From contig NC_031771.1 in NCBI RefSeq assembly GCF_001522545.3, positions 24,740,847 through 24,804,846 of the forward strand: a stretch of 64,000 bases of DNA. Reading direction: 5' to 3'. This document shows positions 1 through 10,600 of this stretch, piece after piece. The translations under genes were made by a program, and so were the position numbers. Under the pieces are notes generated by a model. It was not told where the DNA came from. It was given only the letters and a program-made list of their open reading frames with translations, and made no database searches. This DNA is from Parus major. Lineage: Eukaryota > Chordata > Aves > Passeriformes > Paridae. Positions within the stretch are counted from its first letter, which is position 1; the number at the start of each line of letters is the position of its first letter.

Positions 1-244
1 GCTCTCTTTGCCCCTTTCCCTCCACAGAAAGAACAGTCTGATACATGGATTCCTTAAATAAATAAAAAATGCTGGTCAGGGCACCGAGGTGCATTGCTGA
101 GAAGGGGAGGAGGAGGAAGAGTTCACCCTAACATACTGATTAACAAGGCTGGTGAGAGAAACACATGTGCTATGAAATACTTATTACCAAAGCATAAAGG
201 AGAATAGGATCTCATGCTGTAAATCTTTCAATACAGTAAACATT

Positions 245-272
245 AAAAATAAATAAATAATAAAAAATAAAT
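245..272. repeat. TAAA-type low-complexity repeat
   Basis: Imperfect run of aaat/taaa units. A typical vertebrate A-rich microsatellite; no retroposon body is recognisable beside it. Confidence 0.7.
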
Positions 273-404
273 CTGAATTTGACAAATATGCTCTTCTTCA
301 ATCTGAAAATACACTTCATGGTACTTCATGATTCTTATGGTCATATCCACATTACAAATACACACCAGGATTCTCTTTCAAGTGCATATTGTGCAAGTGC
401 ACTG

Positions 405-419
405 AAAAAAAAAAAAAAA
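405..419 (+). repeat. Poly-A run (15 A)
   Basis: Uninterrupted A15. It could be a retroposed poly-A tail, but the preceding sequence matches no element I know and no target-site duplication was seen. Confidence 0.7.
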
Positions 420-579
420 GAAAATGCTCAGCTCTCAATATTCAGATTATTAAGGCTTCACAGCTGATATAGCATTGAGCCATATATATAAATGTACCCA
501 GGCACTGTGGAGTCATTGGGAAGTATAATTTTGCAACAATAAATAAAACTTATCAGTGACTTAAAAGAAAAACCCCAGC

Positions 580-609
580 AAACCAACAACCAACCAAACC
601 AACAAACAG
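580..609. repeat. CAAC/CAAA simple repeat
   Basis: Degenerate tetranucleotide tract of caac and caaa units, about seven units long. Confidence 0.65.
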
Positions 610-2320
610 ATTTAACAGAAGAGAATAAAACAATTCAGAAGATGGCCAGGTTTTACAGAAAAACTTTAGGAGAACTTGCACCACTTTCACAGAGAGCTGC
701 TGAAGAACATGCCCCCCACCCTCAGTCCTTTTCTAAGGCAGCTCTTTCAGCCAAGTTATGAGACTGTGGGAGACAATAATACAATGATTGCTCACAGAAG
801 AGCTGACATCTGCTTTTTTATACTGCTTTATCCTCTTTGAAAGTACAGATCACCATTTTCAGCTGGACTTTGTGGATGCTTAGAATTAAGTATATACTTA
901 AGTGTTTGGAGATTCACATCCTTAGCATGCAACTGTCTGCTCACTATGTGTAAAAAGAACATAAATCCATTACTGGAAGTCTGAAAAACTTTGCTGTTTT
1001 CAGAGTACAAGTCTTTCCTTCAAGATATTTGACAGGCCTTTAATTTGAGCACTGAACTCTTAATTAAAGCTTGAAGTATTCTCTATTGTCCAAATACTAG
1101 ATTGTGGAAGAGTTTTCATTTTTTGTCTTTGCTTGCACTTTAAGCAGTTTTTGAAGCTTCCCATATATTCTTAAAGCACAGAGGCTCTCCCTTTTGACAG
1201 AATTATGGAGAATATATTTTTCCTTATCTTCTTTTACTACTTTCTCCCCTCCTACCATTTTGAGAATATACTCCAGCCTTGCTGATATATAAGTCTCACT
1301 TCACTTCACATAAACATTGTTTTTTACATTACAGAAAATGCACTCAACTTTATTTACAGTGAAATAATACAGGAATCAATTAAATTAAGACTACATGGAA
1401 AGTGCAGTGAATTGATCTTGTCCATTTAAAGCATCGCAATGGCACAGTGATGCAATGTAGAAGCAGTTTTATTCTTGTGTTTTACTGACAAAGTGTGTTC
1501 CCAACTTGAGCAATTAACAGGTTTGCAGTAATCAAACTGTACTCAGCTTTTGTTTCACTCTCCCAGCCTTTGATTTTGTCCCTAACACCCTGTCTTGCCC
1601 ATACAAAGCCCACTGAGAGAAAGACAATACAGATGATTCAAAGGGGACTGATGAATGCAATGTGTTTTCTCTAAGGGGAGGCTTTGAAACGAAGTTTACT
1701 ACTGAAGCTTGGACAGAAAAGCATAAAACTTGATGCAGTAATCACAGGGTAAAATTCAATAGTCTGTACTACTCAAGAGGTCAGGCCCAATGATCTCAGT
1801 GCCTTATAAGTATGAAAATTGAGAGATGCTTTAAGATTCGTGGACAGGTCAATAAAATTTACACTGTTTATGAAGTGCTCCTGGAAGACATAAAATTAAG
1901 TCTCTGCAGCTCCTTGCTCGTTTCTGTCCCTTATAATTTCTTTTCCAATCCACAATCCCTCTGTTGGCGGGTTTGTCACCATGTCTGCTGATCACATCTG
2001 TGTTCAAGATGTCCTTCACCCTGCTCTGCTCCCTCACCCATTTCTTTACTCCCCCCATCACCCTACGTAACAGCAGACATGAATCTTGCTCTTCCATACA
2101 TACACACTCCCTGCATTTCATCACTGTCAACCTCCTCTTTATTTTTGCCTCAAGGGAGACACATCTGAGCAAAGACCTCTGGGGGACTGGCAGGGAGGGG
2201 TTGACAGGGACTCTGTCATACAGCCACTGGATGCCAACACGTTGAAAATTTGGGTTAAATAGCTTCTGTATCATTGCTCTCATGATTGATCTCTTGGCTT
2301 TCTAGATTAACATCTGGAAT

Positions 2321-2369
2321 TTGATGATCTTGAAGATCTTTTACAACCTGAACAGTTCTATGATTCTGA
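2321..2369 (+). mobile_element. CR1 LINE, 3' tail only
   Basis: The stretch contains gatgatcttgaagatct, a degraded ttccaacc equivalent and finally gttctatgattctga. This is the order found at the 3' end of avian CR1 elements: the gatgatct...ttccaacc block, then the attctatgattct tail. CR1 copies are usually cut short at the 5' end, so a fragment of about 50 bp is ordinary. The plus orientation follows from the tail pointing right. No coding part remains, and the sequence to the left does not match the CR1 body. Divergence in the middle suggests an old copy. Confidence 0.72.
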
Positions 2370-5300
2370 AATTAATTTGACACAGAAAGTTTGATATGTT
2401 GGCACTTTTGAAAGGAACCCAAAATTTTGAGACCACTGAACTGGAGGGATTTCCAAGGTCATCAAACTGTCATCCCACAAGTGGAAGAAACTAAAAAACA
2501 TGCTAAAACCTAAATGCTCCATGCCAACATTGCCACATGATAGTGGCCACAAAACACTACTAACATAGAGCAAATCAAATGCTCACAGCAAACAAAATCT
2601 GCAGCACTATAAGCAAAATGAAAGTAGAGCACAGTGCTATAGCTTCTTATTCCAGCTGAGGAGTGCATCAGGTGAAAATTTGTCACGCAGAGTGTCCTCA
2701 GATACATGGTTTTTGAGTATGGAAAAGAATGGTCCTATTTTCATGATCAGAGGATTCAGAGATATTTCATAGCCGCATGGAGTGGGCAGTATTCCTCTGT
2801 CTCACAAAACCACAAAGGAGAAGCACTCCCATGAGGAACAAAATGATGGGAGCACAGTTCAGAGCCTTCCTATGGAAAAAGCCATGGTTTGCACAGGACC
2901 TGGCCAGACAAAGGACCACCTTGCCAAGCAACTCTGCTGACTGAAGATTATCTAAGTAAAGAGGAGTTTAATTTCAAGGGGGCTCATATCAGCTCCCAGG
3001 CTCTCATTTGCCATGCCTGTGAACTGGATACTCCACTGTACCCTTTGACAGTGAAAATTTTCCCCAGTATGTTTTAGCTCAGGAGAACCTGAACAGTAAC
3101 TGGAGCATGCCAGCAGATCACTGATCAATCCCGAGTGACAGACTGTAGTTGGAAGCCACCACTGATTTCCTTAATTTTAACAGCTTGTTTGTGATAAGAT
3201 TTTTCAAGGTTACAGATAGAAACTGTGCCAAATGACCTTATAATTTGGTGTTTCAAATACTTTTTCCATGGCTATATGCATGTCCCAGTCCTACAGTAAG
3301 CACTGAAATGAGAGAATTAGTTCTCAGGCTGACAAAAACAAAACTGTAACATTTGTCTTCTAGAGAAACCAATTCCCCTTTCTCTGGCTCCCCTCCCCTC
3401 ATTTCAGGAGAAAGTACAGTACACTTTTACACTCCTGATTTGTCAAAATAGTTCACTTTGTTGAAAATAGAAGCTTCTCCTCTATAGAAGAATTTGCTTT
3501 TTCCCCTTGAAAAGTTAGAAATGAACTGAAGAGAAATGTCATTCAGATAAGAGAACCTGAAATATTTCAAGGTTTTCCAAAATTCTTATCAACCTTATCC
3601 TCCCTTGGCTGAAATTATTTGACCTAATTCATAAATGCTTTTGGCTAACATGAACAAGGTATCACTGTCAGGGAAAAAAAGACATAAAGAAAAGAAGTTT
3701 TGTTTGAATGTTTCCTTATTTCTAGCCAGAGGCAAAACTGTCACCGTGTTCATTGGAAGGAAAGCTGGCTTCCTGTGTCCTCTAACTCTCCTCCAAGGTT
3801 AGCAAATTACCATTCACTTTTCCTTTTACGCTGGGGGATAAAGTGCTACATTTCACTGGGGGTTTTCATTGGTTTGTTTCTCTCCCCTACCGTTAATTGT
3901 AGTGGTGAACAATTTAAAAGATACCTGCTTAAAATCCATGAAAAGCTTTCCTAATAAAAGTACATTGGGTAGGGATGCTGACAATTCAGAAAGTAGCAAA
4001 CAGATAAATATATGGATGGCACCCATTTCCATGTATTGTGTTAGGGCTAAGAAAAGAGTTACAGAAAGAAAGGAAGGGAATAAACCTGCTGAAAGTAGAA
4101 TTTGCATGAATGACATTTAAGATTTAAGCTTACAGAGTAAGCTGCTGTAAGCAGTATCAGAGTGCTCAAAACAACAAAGACATTAAAAGAAGGTGGTAAA
4201 AATAGATAAGAAGCTTCAACATTTCACTTGGAAAAAGCAAGGAATTGCTTTTTTTGGATCTGATTTTTTATTTTGGTAGCACTGCTTTGTGAAACCTGAA
4301 CACAGAAAGACAGGGACCTAAATCATGGATATAAATTTCTGGAGAAAAAATAAATGTGGTATAAGTCCAACCTTAAAGGGGCAATCAAATTCCAGCTGAT
4401 CAGGGCAACTACTTTACTTTCATGTTCAACAGACAGAGGAAGGCCAGAAAGGAGAGGGGGTTTTGTCTGGGTATTAATTCTAGCTAGAGAGGACTTGTGT
4501 GCTCCTGTAAGTTGCTTTGGGGGATGCTGAAAGGTGTTATCAGCTGCTAAAAATGATGTGTGTCCAAACATACCTGTCCAGGTTCCTCTGAGTGCCATTT
4601 GCCTCTAATAAGAATGTAAGGGCTGCTCTTTCCCTCCATCACATCTTGGCTGCATGAAACTCCTACGTGTTCTGTAACTACACATCCTAAAGTAATTAAA
4701 ATTTCCTGTGGGAAATTACAAATGACTTTCACTTAAGGAAATTCACAACTTTTGTTTAGAAATTATCATTTTGATTTATACCTTTAATAGAAGGGAATAC
4801 TGTAAATGGATTTACATATTAGATTATAATTATGAAGGTAAAATTAATTACATTTAATGCTGTCTGGGTAGGCACTTAATGAAGGAAGTAGAAATTCAAA
4901 TTTGTCACTTGGAACTCAGTAATTTTTTTTTTAAATACGAACTGTACCTGGAAGTGTTGAGTTGGGTGCAACTGCATTTTGATCGTCTAGGTAATTGATT
5001 TCTTGATTTCTGCCATTGCCTTCAATTTGTGATGGACGGCATTTTGGAAAGTTCAGAGATTCTAACAATGTCATGACCATCTTCCTCCTCTATTTAGCTG
5101 CCACTCACTCGTAACTGCCAGATTTTTCTGTGCCCAAAAAACTAGTCGTAATTACCTTAGATACAAAATACTTTATACATTTTTGACAAAAGGATCTTCA
5201 TAGTACAAAGAACTTTGAAATCTGTTTTCAGCTGAAGAAGGAATGGGTGCTCAATCCATTAACAATCCAGCCATATAAATCTTGGCTAGTGTGTGTACTG

Positions 5301-5849
5301 GATTTAGCTTTTGTTTCATTATTGCAACTGAAAAACTGCAATTCCCTGTGGGATGTTAAAAAATGGGTAGGATAGGTCCTTCAGAAAATTCAGATGCCTT
5401 ATTCTCACCCAGAAGCAAACTTTTATGACAGTTTTTAAAACGTCTGAAAAACAGTTAGTTGCAGTGATTGGAGCTGAAGTGAGATTCACATCCATTTTCT
5501 AATGCCTTAAAAATAACAACAGGAATAATAGCCCTTACACAATAGAGTTGTAAAAATTAGAGGTTTCACCAAAAGAGTTATTTAGATGAGAAAATTATAG
5601 CTGCACGTTTGCACATCTGCACCTTGACAATCATATCCATGAGAATGTTGTAATTGCCATGAATTATGCAAAATGCTAATTAAGAACTCTAATTCACTAA
5701 TCATCTCACAGGGTCATAACTAGAGCTGAATTTTATTAAGGACATACAATTCTGTGAAATAAATTTCTGCACTATACATCTCTTTCCAAAGGAAAGAAGG
5801 GAGGGCATGCAGTCTTTGTGATTCAGTTGGGAGGAATTCAAGAGGAAGC
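2370..5849. other. Non-coding stretch, nothing recognised
   Basis: AT-rich DNA without an open frame over 91 codons, tandem repeat, CR1 motif or LTR. The part from about 4740 to 5700 is particularly A/T-rich and holds many taatta-type cores, which is too unspecific to call regulatory. Confidence 0.6.
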
Positions 5850-5990
5850 TGTCTGGACAGCCCAGACCCTGACACCCTTTATGACTTCTGATGAACATTT
5901 TCATCCTCAGTTTCCCTCTGTAAAAGATAGGAGACTATCCTCCTACCCTTCCCAGGAATGTGTAAGGCTTGGTCTCCTCATGTTTATAAT
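5850..5990 (+). mobile_element. MIR/CORE-SINE-like fragment
   Basis: At 5909-5935 the sequence cctcagtttccctctgtaaa matches the best-conserved part of MIR-type SINEs (cctcagtttcctcatctgtaaa). To its left lies a degraded ...ccctgacaccctttatgactt..., in the place where the MIR consensus has the ...ctctgccacttactagctgtgtgac... section. To its right is a ctacccttcc...aggaatgtgtaa section resembling the MIR 3' half. The copy is clearly ancient. MIR-like pieces survive at low copy in bird genomes. A chance match to the 20-base core cannot be excluded without a profile search. Confidence 0.5.
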
Positions 5991-8900
5991 GTCACCTATG
6001 TAATGCTGCAGCTCTTTAAAACCCTACTTGAATTTGCTGCCATCTCTGCTAAAAGAAAATGCAGCAAGAATGTGCTGCTAATATGAAACTGGTATCTCTC
6101 ACAATAGTCTAAGGCAGAGAAAAAAAAATGTCAGCAACAATCCTGCAGCAAGAAAGAAGAAACACACTGCAGTTCAGGTTACTGTTTTGCTGATGAACAG
6201 GGATGATCACATGGAAAGATTAATTTGATATGGTATATTTGCAAAAACGTTACTGACCCAGAGATGACAGAGCTAACCTTCAGATATTCTCCTGAGGCAA
6301 TATTTTACAATATAAAACTATAAGACTTCACAAGCTTAAGGAAATTGTACCCATGTGGATGAACACAGTGAGGCAAATCTTCAGAGGAAAATGCAACAAT
6401 TCACAAAATGAAAGAAAAAAAAGAAATAAAAAAAAAAAATAAACAATTCACAAAATGAAAGAAAAAAAAGAAATAAAAAAAAAAAATAAAAAAATACTCA
6501 TTCTCATTAAAGTAGCGGGGGTTGAGGCTTTTGGATCCATTAGCTGGTGCTAAAGATCTCAGTTACAGAGGTTGGATATCACATCTTGGAAATATAGAAG
6601 GCAGGCAGGCAGATGATAGATACAGACACAGAAAATGAAACCAACTATCCTTTCCTGCCCTTGTGCTATCGAGTTTCTCAGCTATCCTGTAGTTACACAT
6701 TGAGCACACGTGCTGAGAAGTATGGGACTGCTAATACAATTATATCAATGTCTGTCTGAGCCAATCTTTCTCTCAGAGACGAATCTTTCTCTGCAGCACT
6801 GATCAAGGCTTCCAAACATATATTTGACCTAACAAGAAATTCACACCGAAGTGTTCTGGCAGGACTACAGAAATACACTTCAGATTAAAGATGGCATAAA
6901 GTATTCACTGTAAAGGAAGCTGCTTTATGTCATCCATCTAGTGGATAAAGCAGATGTGGAGATCTGTGTTTGCTGAGAGAACACATCAGGCCTGTTATAC
7001 CAATAACAGGAACTGACACCAGCCTCACAGCTACCAGGGGGGTTCCCAAACTGGTGACAGTCAAACATTCATTTCCCTCTTTTTGATCTCTGTCTGCTTC
7101 CATACCTATGCTCTAAAATTTACAGTCACAATGCAGAGGAAGAAAAAGTCTCAGGACTGGTCACCTGAGTATGTTGGCACCAAGGGACATCCAGCTGGAT
7201 AGAGTACCTCTCAGGCTGGTGCTAGGCAGGGCCCCAGGAGACAGGAATGTAAGCACAGCACCTAAGGCTGCCTCCCACCTCCTCAGCATCCTCTTTCCAC
7301 TAGCTAGGGGGATGCAGGAGAGTAGTAGATCTCAGGAAGGAAAATGAGGATACCAGGAGATATGTGAATGCATATAGGACACCCTTAGAATTTTCTGTGT
7401 GCAGCCAGGAGCACAAACAGGGAGCTGGAAGACAGGTCGAGGTGACACCAGTGTTTCCTGTCACACATCCTGCTGGAGCACCTCATCCCTTCCCACAGAG
7501 TGCCGGCTGGGGAAAACCAGGCTAAAGCCAGAAGTGCCTGCAGGGAAATGTTTTCTCCCCAAGACTGAGCTCCCAGTGTTAGTCACAGCTTGGCAAATCC
7601 TTCCTGAGAAGCAGAGACTCACAGAAACACGCTGCTCTTTGCTAGCACAATGTGAGGCTACATGGTTATAGGCCAAGTCCTGACCTGGTGCAAAGCAAGC
7701 TCGCCTAATAAAAGGGATCTAGATTGATATTTTCTGGGATAAATGTATCTACTTTTTAGCAAGGGGCAAAGAGAAAGGAAATATATTAATTAAGCACAAA
7801 TGTAAATCTAATTAGAAAAAAAGAGGTAATTTTAAATTTCAGTCTTTTCTAATTTTTATCTCTTATTTAAGTAAATTAAATTCAACTGAACTCATTTAAA
7901 AATAGAATCAAATTCCAAGAGCTGTCTTGCAGCATCTACCAACCAAACAGATAGAGGATTCTCCAGAAAAAAGACAGAAGTAATTTTTCCTTGAATTGAC
8001 TGCCCTGGTACTACTATCAATTAACAGGAAGACATCCAGGCAACTCAGTGCTGGCAGCATTGCAAATGCTAGGACATGTTGTGATTCTTCTGGCTTGGCT
8101 AAAATTATTAGTCTTCCTTCTGATTCCTGTGCTGACAGGTGTGGACAGGTGAGCTTGTGGGTCGTAATATGGGACTGAACAAAAAAAAGGAGACTCACTG
8201 GATGGATCTGCAATGGACCTGCTGTGGGAGCCAAGGGAAGGTCATTTAACCAGGCTGTGAATCCAGGATATCATCTGTGATTTTTTTTCCACCCGTGCCC
8301 TCTAGTTTTTTGAGCTATGAGCAGTGTGACTGACAAGCTCCCACTGTGAATCTGGATTCCACCTAATGCAATGAGCCTTCAACCCAGAAAAAAAGCCTCT
8401 AGGACAGCAGGAGCGCCTCAAATGATAAAAACTCATTATCTTCTTGGTTTTACATCAAAAAGATGAGCATTTGCCATTTCTTGGAAAGGTTTTGTGACTG
8501 TCAGTCACTACATGCTTCCAGCGTGTATTCCGTTTAATATTATGGTTAGTGTCAGTCATAGCAGGAGTGTGGATTTGTGATAACATAAAAGAGACAGAAA
8601 CTGCAGAGATGCAAACTGGAAAACGAGCAGCTCAGGTTAGAGAAAGGGAATGACCTGAAAAGCTGGTCAAGACATGTGGCCAGTGTTGGTATGGCAGTGG
8701 CAGAAAATGGCTCTCCAGCTGCTGGAAGATGGGGCAGGATTATGTCTTGCTTAAAGCAAATACCCACTTGGACCCTCCTCCTCTCTGGTAGGAGTTCCAC
8801 AGGGAGCCCTGGCCCAGTGTGCTGCACACACCAATAATTCATTGATGAGAGGATTGAACACAAAATCTACCAGGTGAAGCACAGGGATTCTCCTCATTCT

Positions 8901-9229
8901 AACCAGAGCAACGTGGAACATCTTAATTTGTTAAAAGTGGTGAACAAAAAAAAAAACCAAAAGGGCTGAGAAAAGGGGCTCTGTCTATGGAGGGGACATG
9001 CCTGCTGACTCTTAGGGTGACCACAAATATCTTCAAGTGCATATCATCTTGAGAAACAGTGCCCTGATCTTACAAGCATGGGAAAGTCACTGCTGAGCCA
9101 AGTCTTTCCCTGGTGGGAAAATGCAATATTAAAAGCGTTCCATTCCTGCACCATTTGCCGTGGATCTGAATGAAGGAAGCAATCAGTTTGTTCTTTAGGA
9201 GGAATAATCACAAAGCAGCAAATGGCTAG
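5991..9229. other. Non-coding stretch, contains a 47-bp tandem duplication
   Basis: No gene seen. It holds the perfect duplication at 6397-6490, a short ggca repeat near 6599-6614 and an A10-12 run near 8947. The region 7380-7680 is less AT-rich and open on both strands, for 90 and 71 codons, without family resemblance. I treat these frames as chance. Confidence 0.6.
6397..6490. repeat. Perfect 47-bp tandem duplication, two copies, A-rich
   Basis: Copy 1 is 6397-6443 and copy 2 is 6444-6490. Both start with caattcacaaaatgaaag and run through an A8 tract, gaaat and an A12 tract to taaa. I see no difference between them, including the lengths of the mononucleotide runs. Because A-runs slip easily, identity implies a very recent duplication or an assembly artefact. 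Confidence 0.93.
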
Positions 9230-9420
9230 AAGTCAATATTTATTAAACTGCAAGCCAGTTGTATTTTACAAGTGCCAAAAGTGAGAACATTATTATAAGA
9301 TCTGATAAATCAAAGCGCGGAGAGTAAACACACTGTGTAAGCTACAATTATATGCCTCTGCAAGATCAATAATTCAAGAGGTTTCATCCACATTATGCAT
9401 GATGGCCTATGGGAAGTTGG
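9230..9420. promoter_or_regulatory. Candidate conserved non-coding element
   Basis: No open frame or repeat match. The stretch has the texture of a developmental enhancer: a CpG pair in an otherwise CpG-poor setting (aaagcgcgg near 9314), a forkhead-type GTAAACA at 9324-9330, and several AT-rich homeodomain-type cores around it. This is inference from composition and motif density only; any of these motifs occurs often by chance. An alignment of several birds and a reptile would decide. Confidence 0.3.
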
Positions 9421-10329
9421 CCTCTGGAGAGTGCTTGCTTGGACTGAGAACAGATGCAGGGGCTTTTGAAGAATTTCTGTCTCCAAATTTCAAGCAGTTG
9501 ACTATCCCACTTTCAGAGATGCAGAAGCAATAAAATTATCTGTAGTGGGTGGGAGGGCAGCTATTTCTCCAGTGCTAATACCTAGTGCAGAAATCTCTAC
9601 GGGGATGGTTCACACGTGCACACCCACAAGCTTTTCAAGGAGTGCTTACCTCCTCAGGGAATGCTGTGCTGTGTGTAATTAAGAACCAACAGGGCATGTG
9701 AAGGACCACCCTGTTGGTGGTGGTACTGAAATGTCCTCCTCAACAGAAGAAGCTCCCCAGAAGTTCTCCCCTCACTCTTGCCACAGACTACTCCCAGCAC
9801 AGCATCTGTCTGATCAATGCAAACTGTAAGCAAACCATCATGCTGGTTTCTCTCTCACTCAATATGTTCAGACTCAGTGTATCACATGGAGCAGAGGGGG
9901 CAGGAGAAGAACCTCCCCTCCTTCTCTTCTGGGCAGAACCATCTGCAGAGGCAGACACCTCTAGCCAGCCAGCCCTACAGAGAACCATGGGGAGTTGCAG
10001 GAGAGAACTGAAATGGGGAAAAACCATCAGAGAGATTTCTCCTGCTGTGCTATGAAACTCTCACGTCAGCAGCAAAACTTGTCAGCATTTTGTTTTAAAC
10101 AGGTTATTCTAGTGTCTATCTGTTGATGTAAATACCGCTATGAAGCCCTACGAGTTGCTCTCTTGCACTGTGCATAATCAATATCATTCTTTCTTGCCCT
10201 CCCTGGGAGAGCAGTTGTATTTTTCTGAGGAATGCTTTCAAACACAGAGACTGCTTGACCTTTACCATCTATCCAAGGCCTGTTTATTTCTGAGCCTACT
10301 TGTTTAGGAGGGTACCTGCCTTGCTGTGA
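9421..10329. other. Non-coding stretch, nothing recognised
   Basis: Contains open frames of 113 (plus) and 79 (minus) codons around 9714-10055. They overlap on opposite strands and in several frames, show no domain, and look like a locally GC-richer patch rather than a gene. Confidence 0.55.
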
Positions 10330-10600
10330 CTCACTTAAAGTCTGCTGGAGTAGCCTCCATGCTGAGTCTACTGATTAGCCAAAGATTCATTTATCAGCAG
10401 ATGAGGTTATGAGGTTGTCTTAGCTACACTCTCCAGCAACCTGCTTGATACTGATTTCATTTGCAGTAATAGTACCATAAAGTAAACGGCCTTGCCTTTG
10501 TTATTTGCTTTAAAGTAATCAATGCAGTGTGCAAGTCATTCACTCTGAGGCTTAATCAAATTAACTATATTTGTTCCCCACTTATTGCTATGGATTTCAG
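10330..10600. promoter_or_regulatory. Candidate conserved non-coding element
   Basis: A non-repetitive stretch with dense AT-core motifs: a ctgattagcc homeodomain-type site, taaagtaaacgg (forkhead-like), cctttgttatt (SOX-like), aaagtaatcaat and cttaatcaaattaac. Within it, gtgtgcaagtcattcactctgagg near 10530 loosely recalls the MIR core (gtgtgacc...caagtcac...ctctgagcc). The element could therefore be an exapted SINE, but that part is weak. No exon signals were seen. Confidence 0.3.

Larger units (their letters stand above)
1..2320. other. Non-coding stretch with simple repeats, no gene seen
   Basis: AT-rich DNA with three short low-complexity patches (TAAA-type near 245-272, an A15 run at 405-419, a CAAC/CAAA patch near 580-609). 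The minus strand is open for 144 codons at 2283-1849, but the product is rich in Arg, Lys and Cys without any domain I recognise, and no splice context or start context supports it. I see nothing else. Confidence 0.7.
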
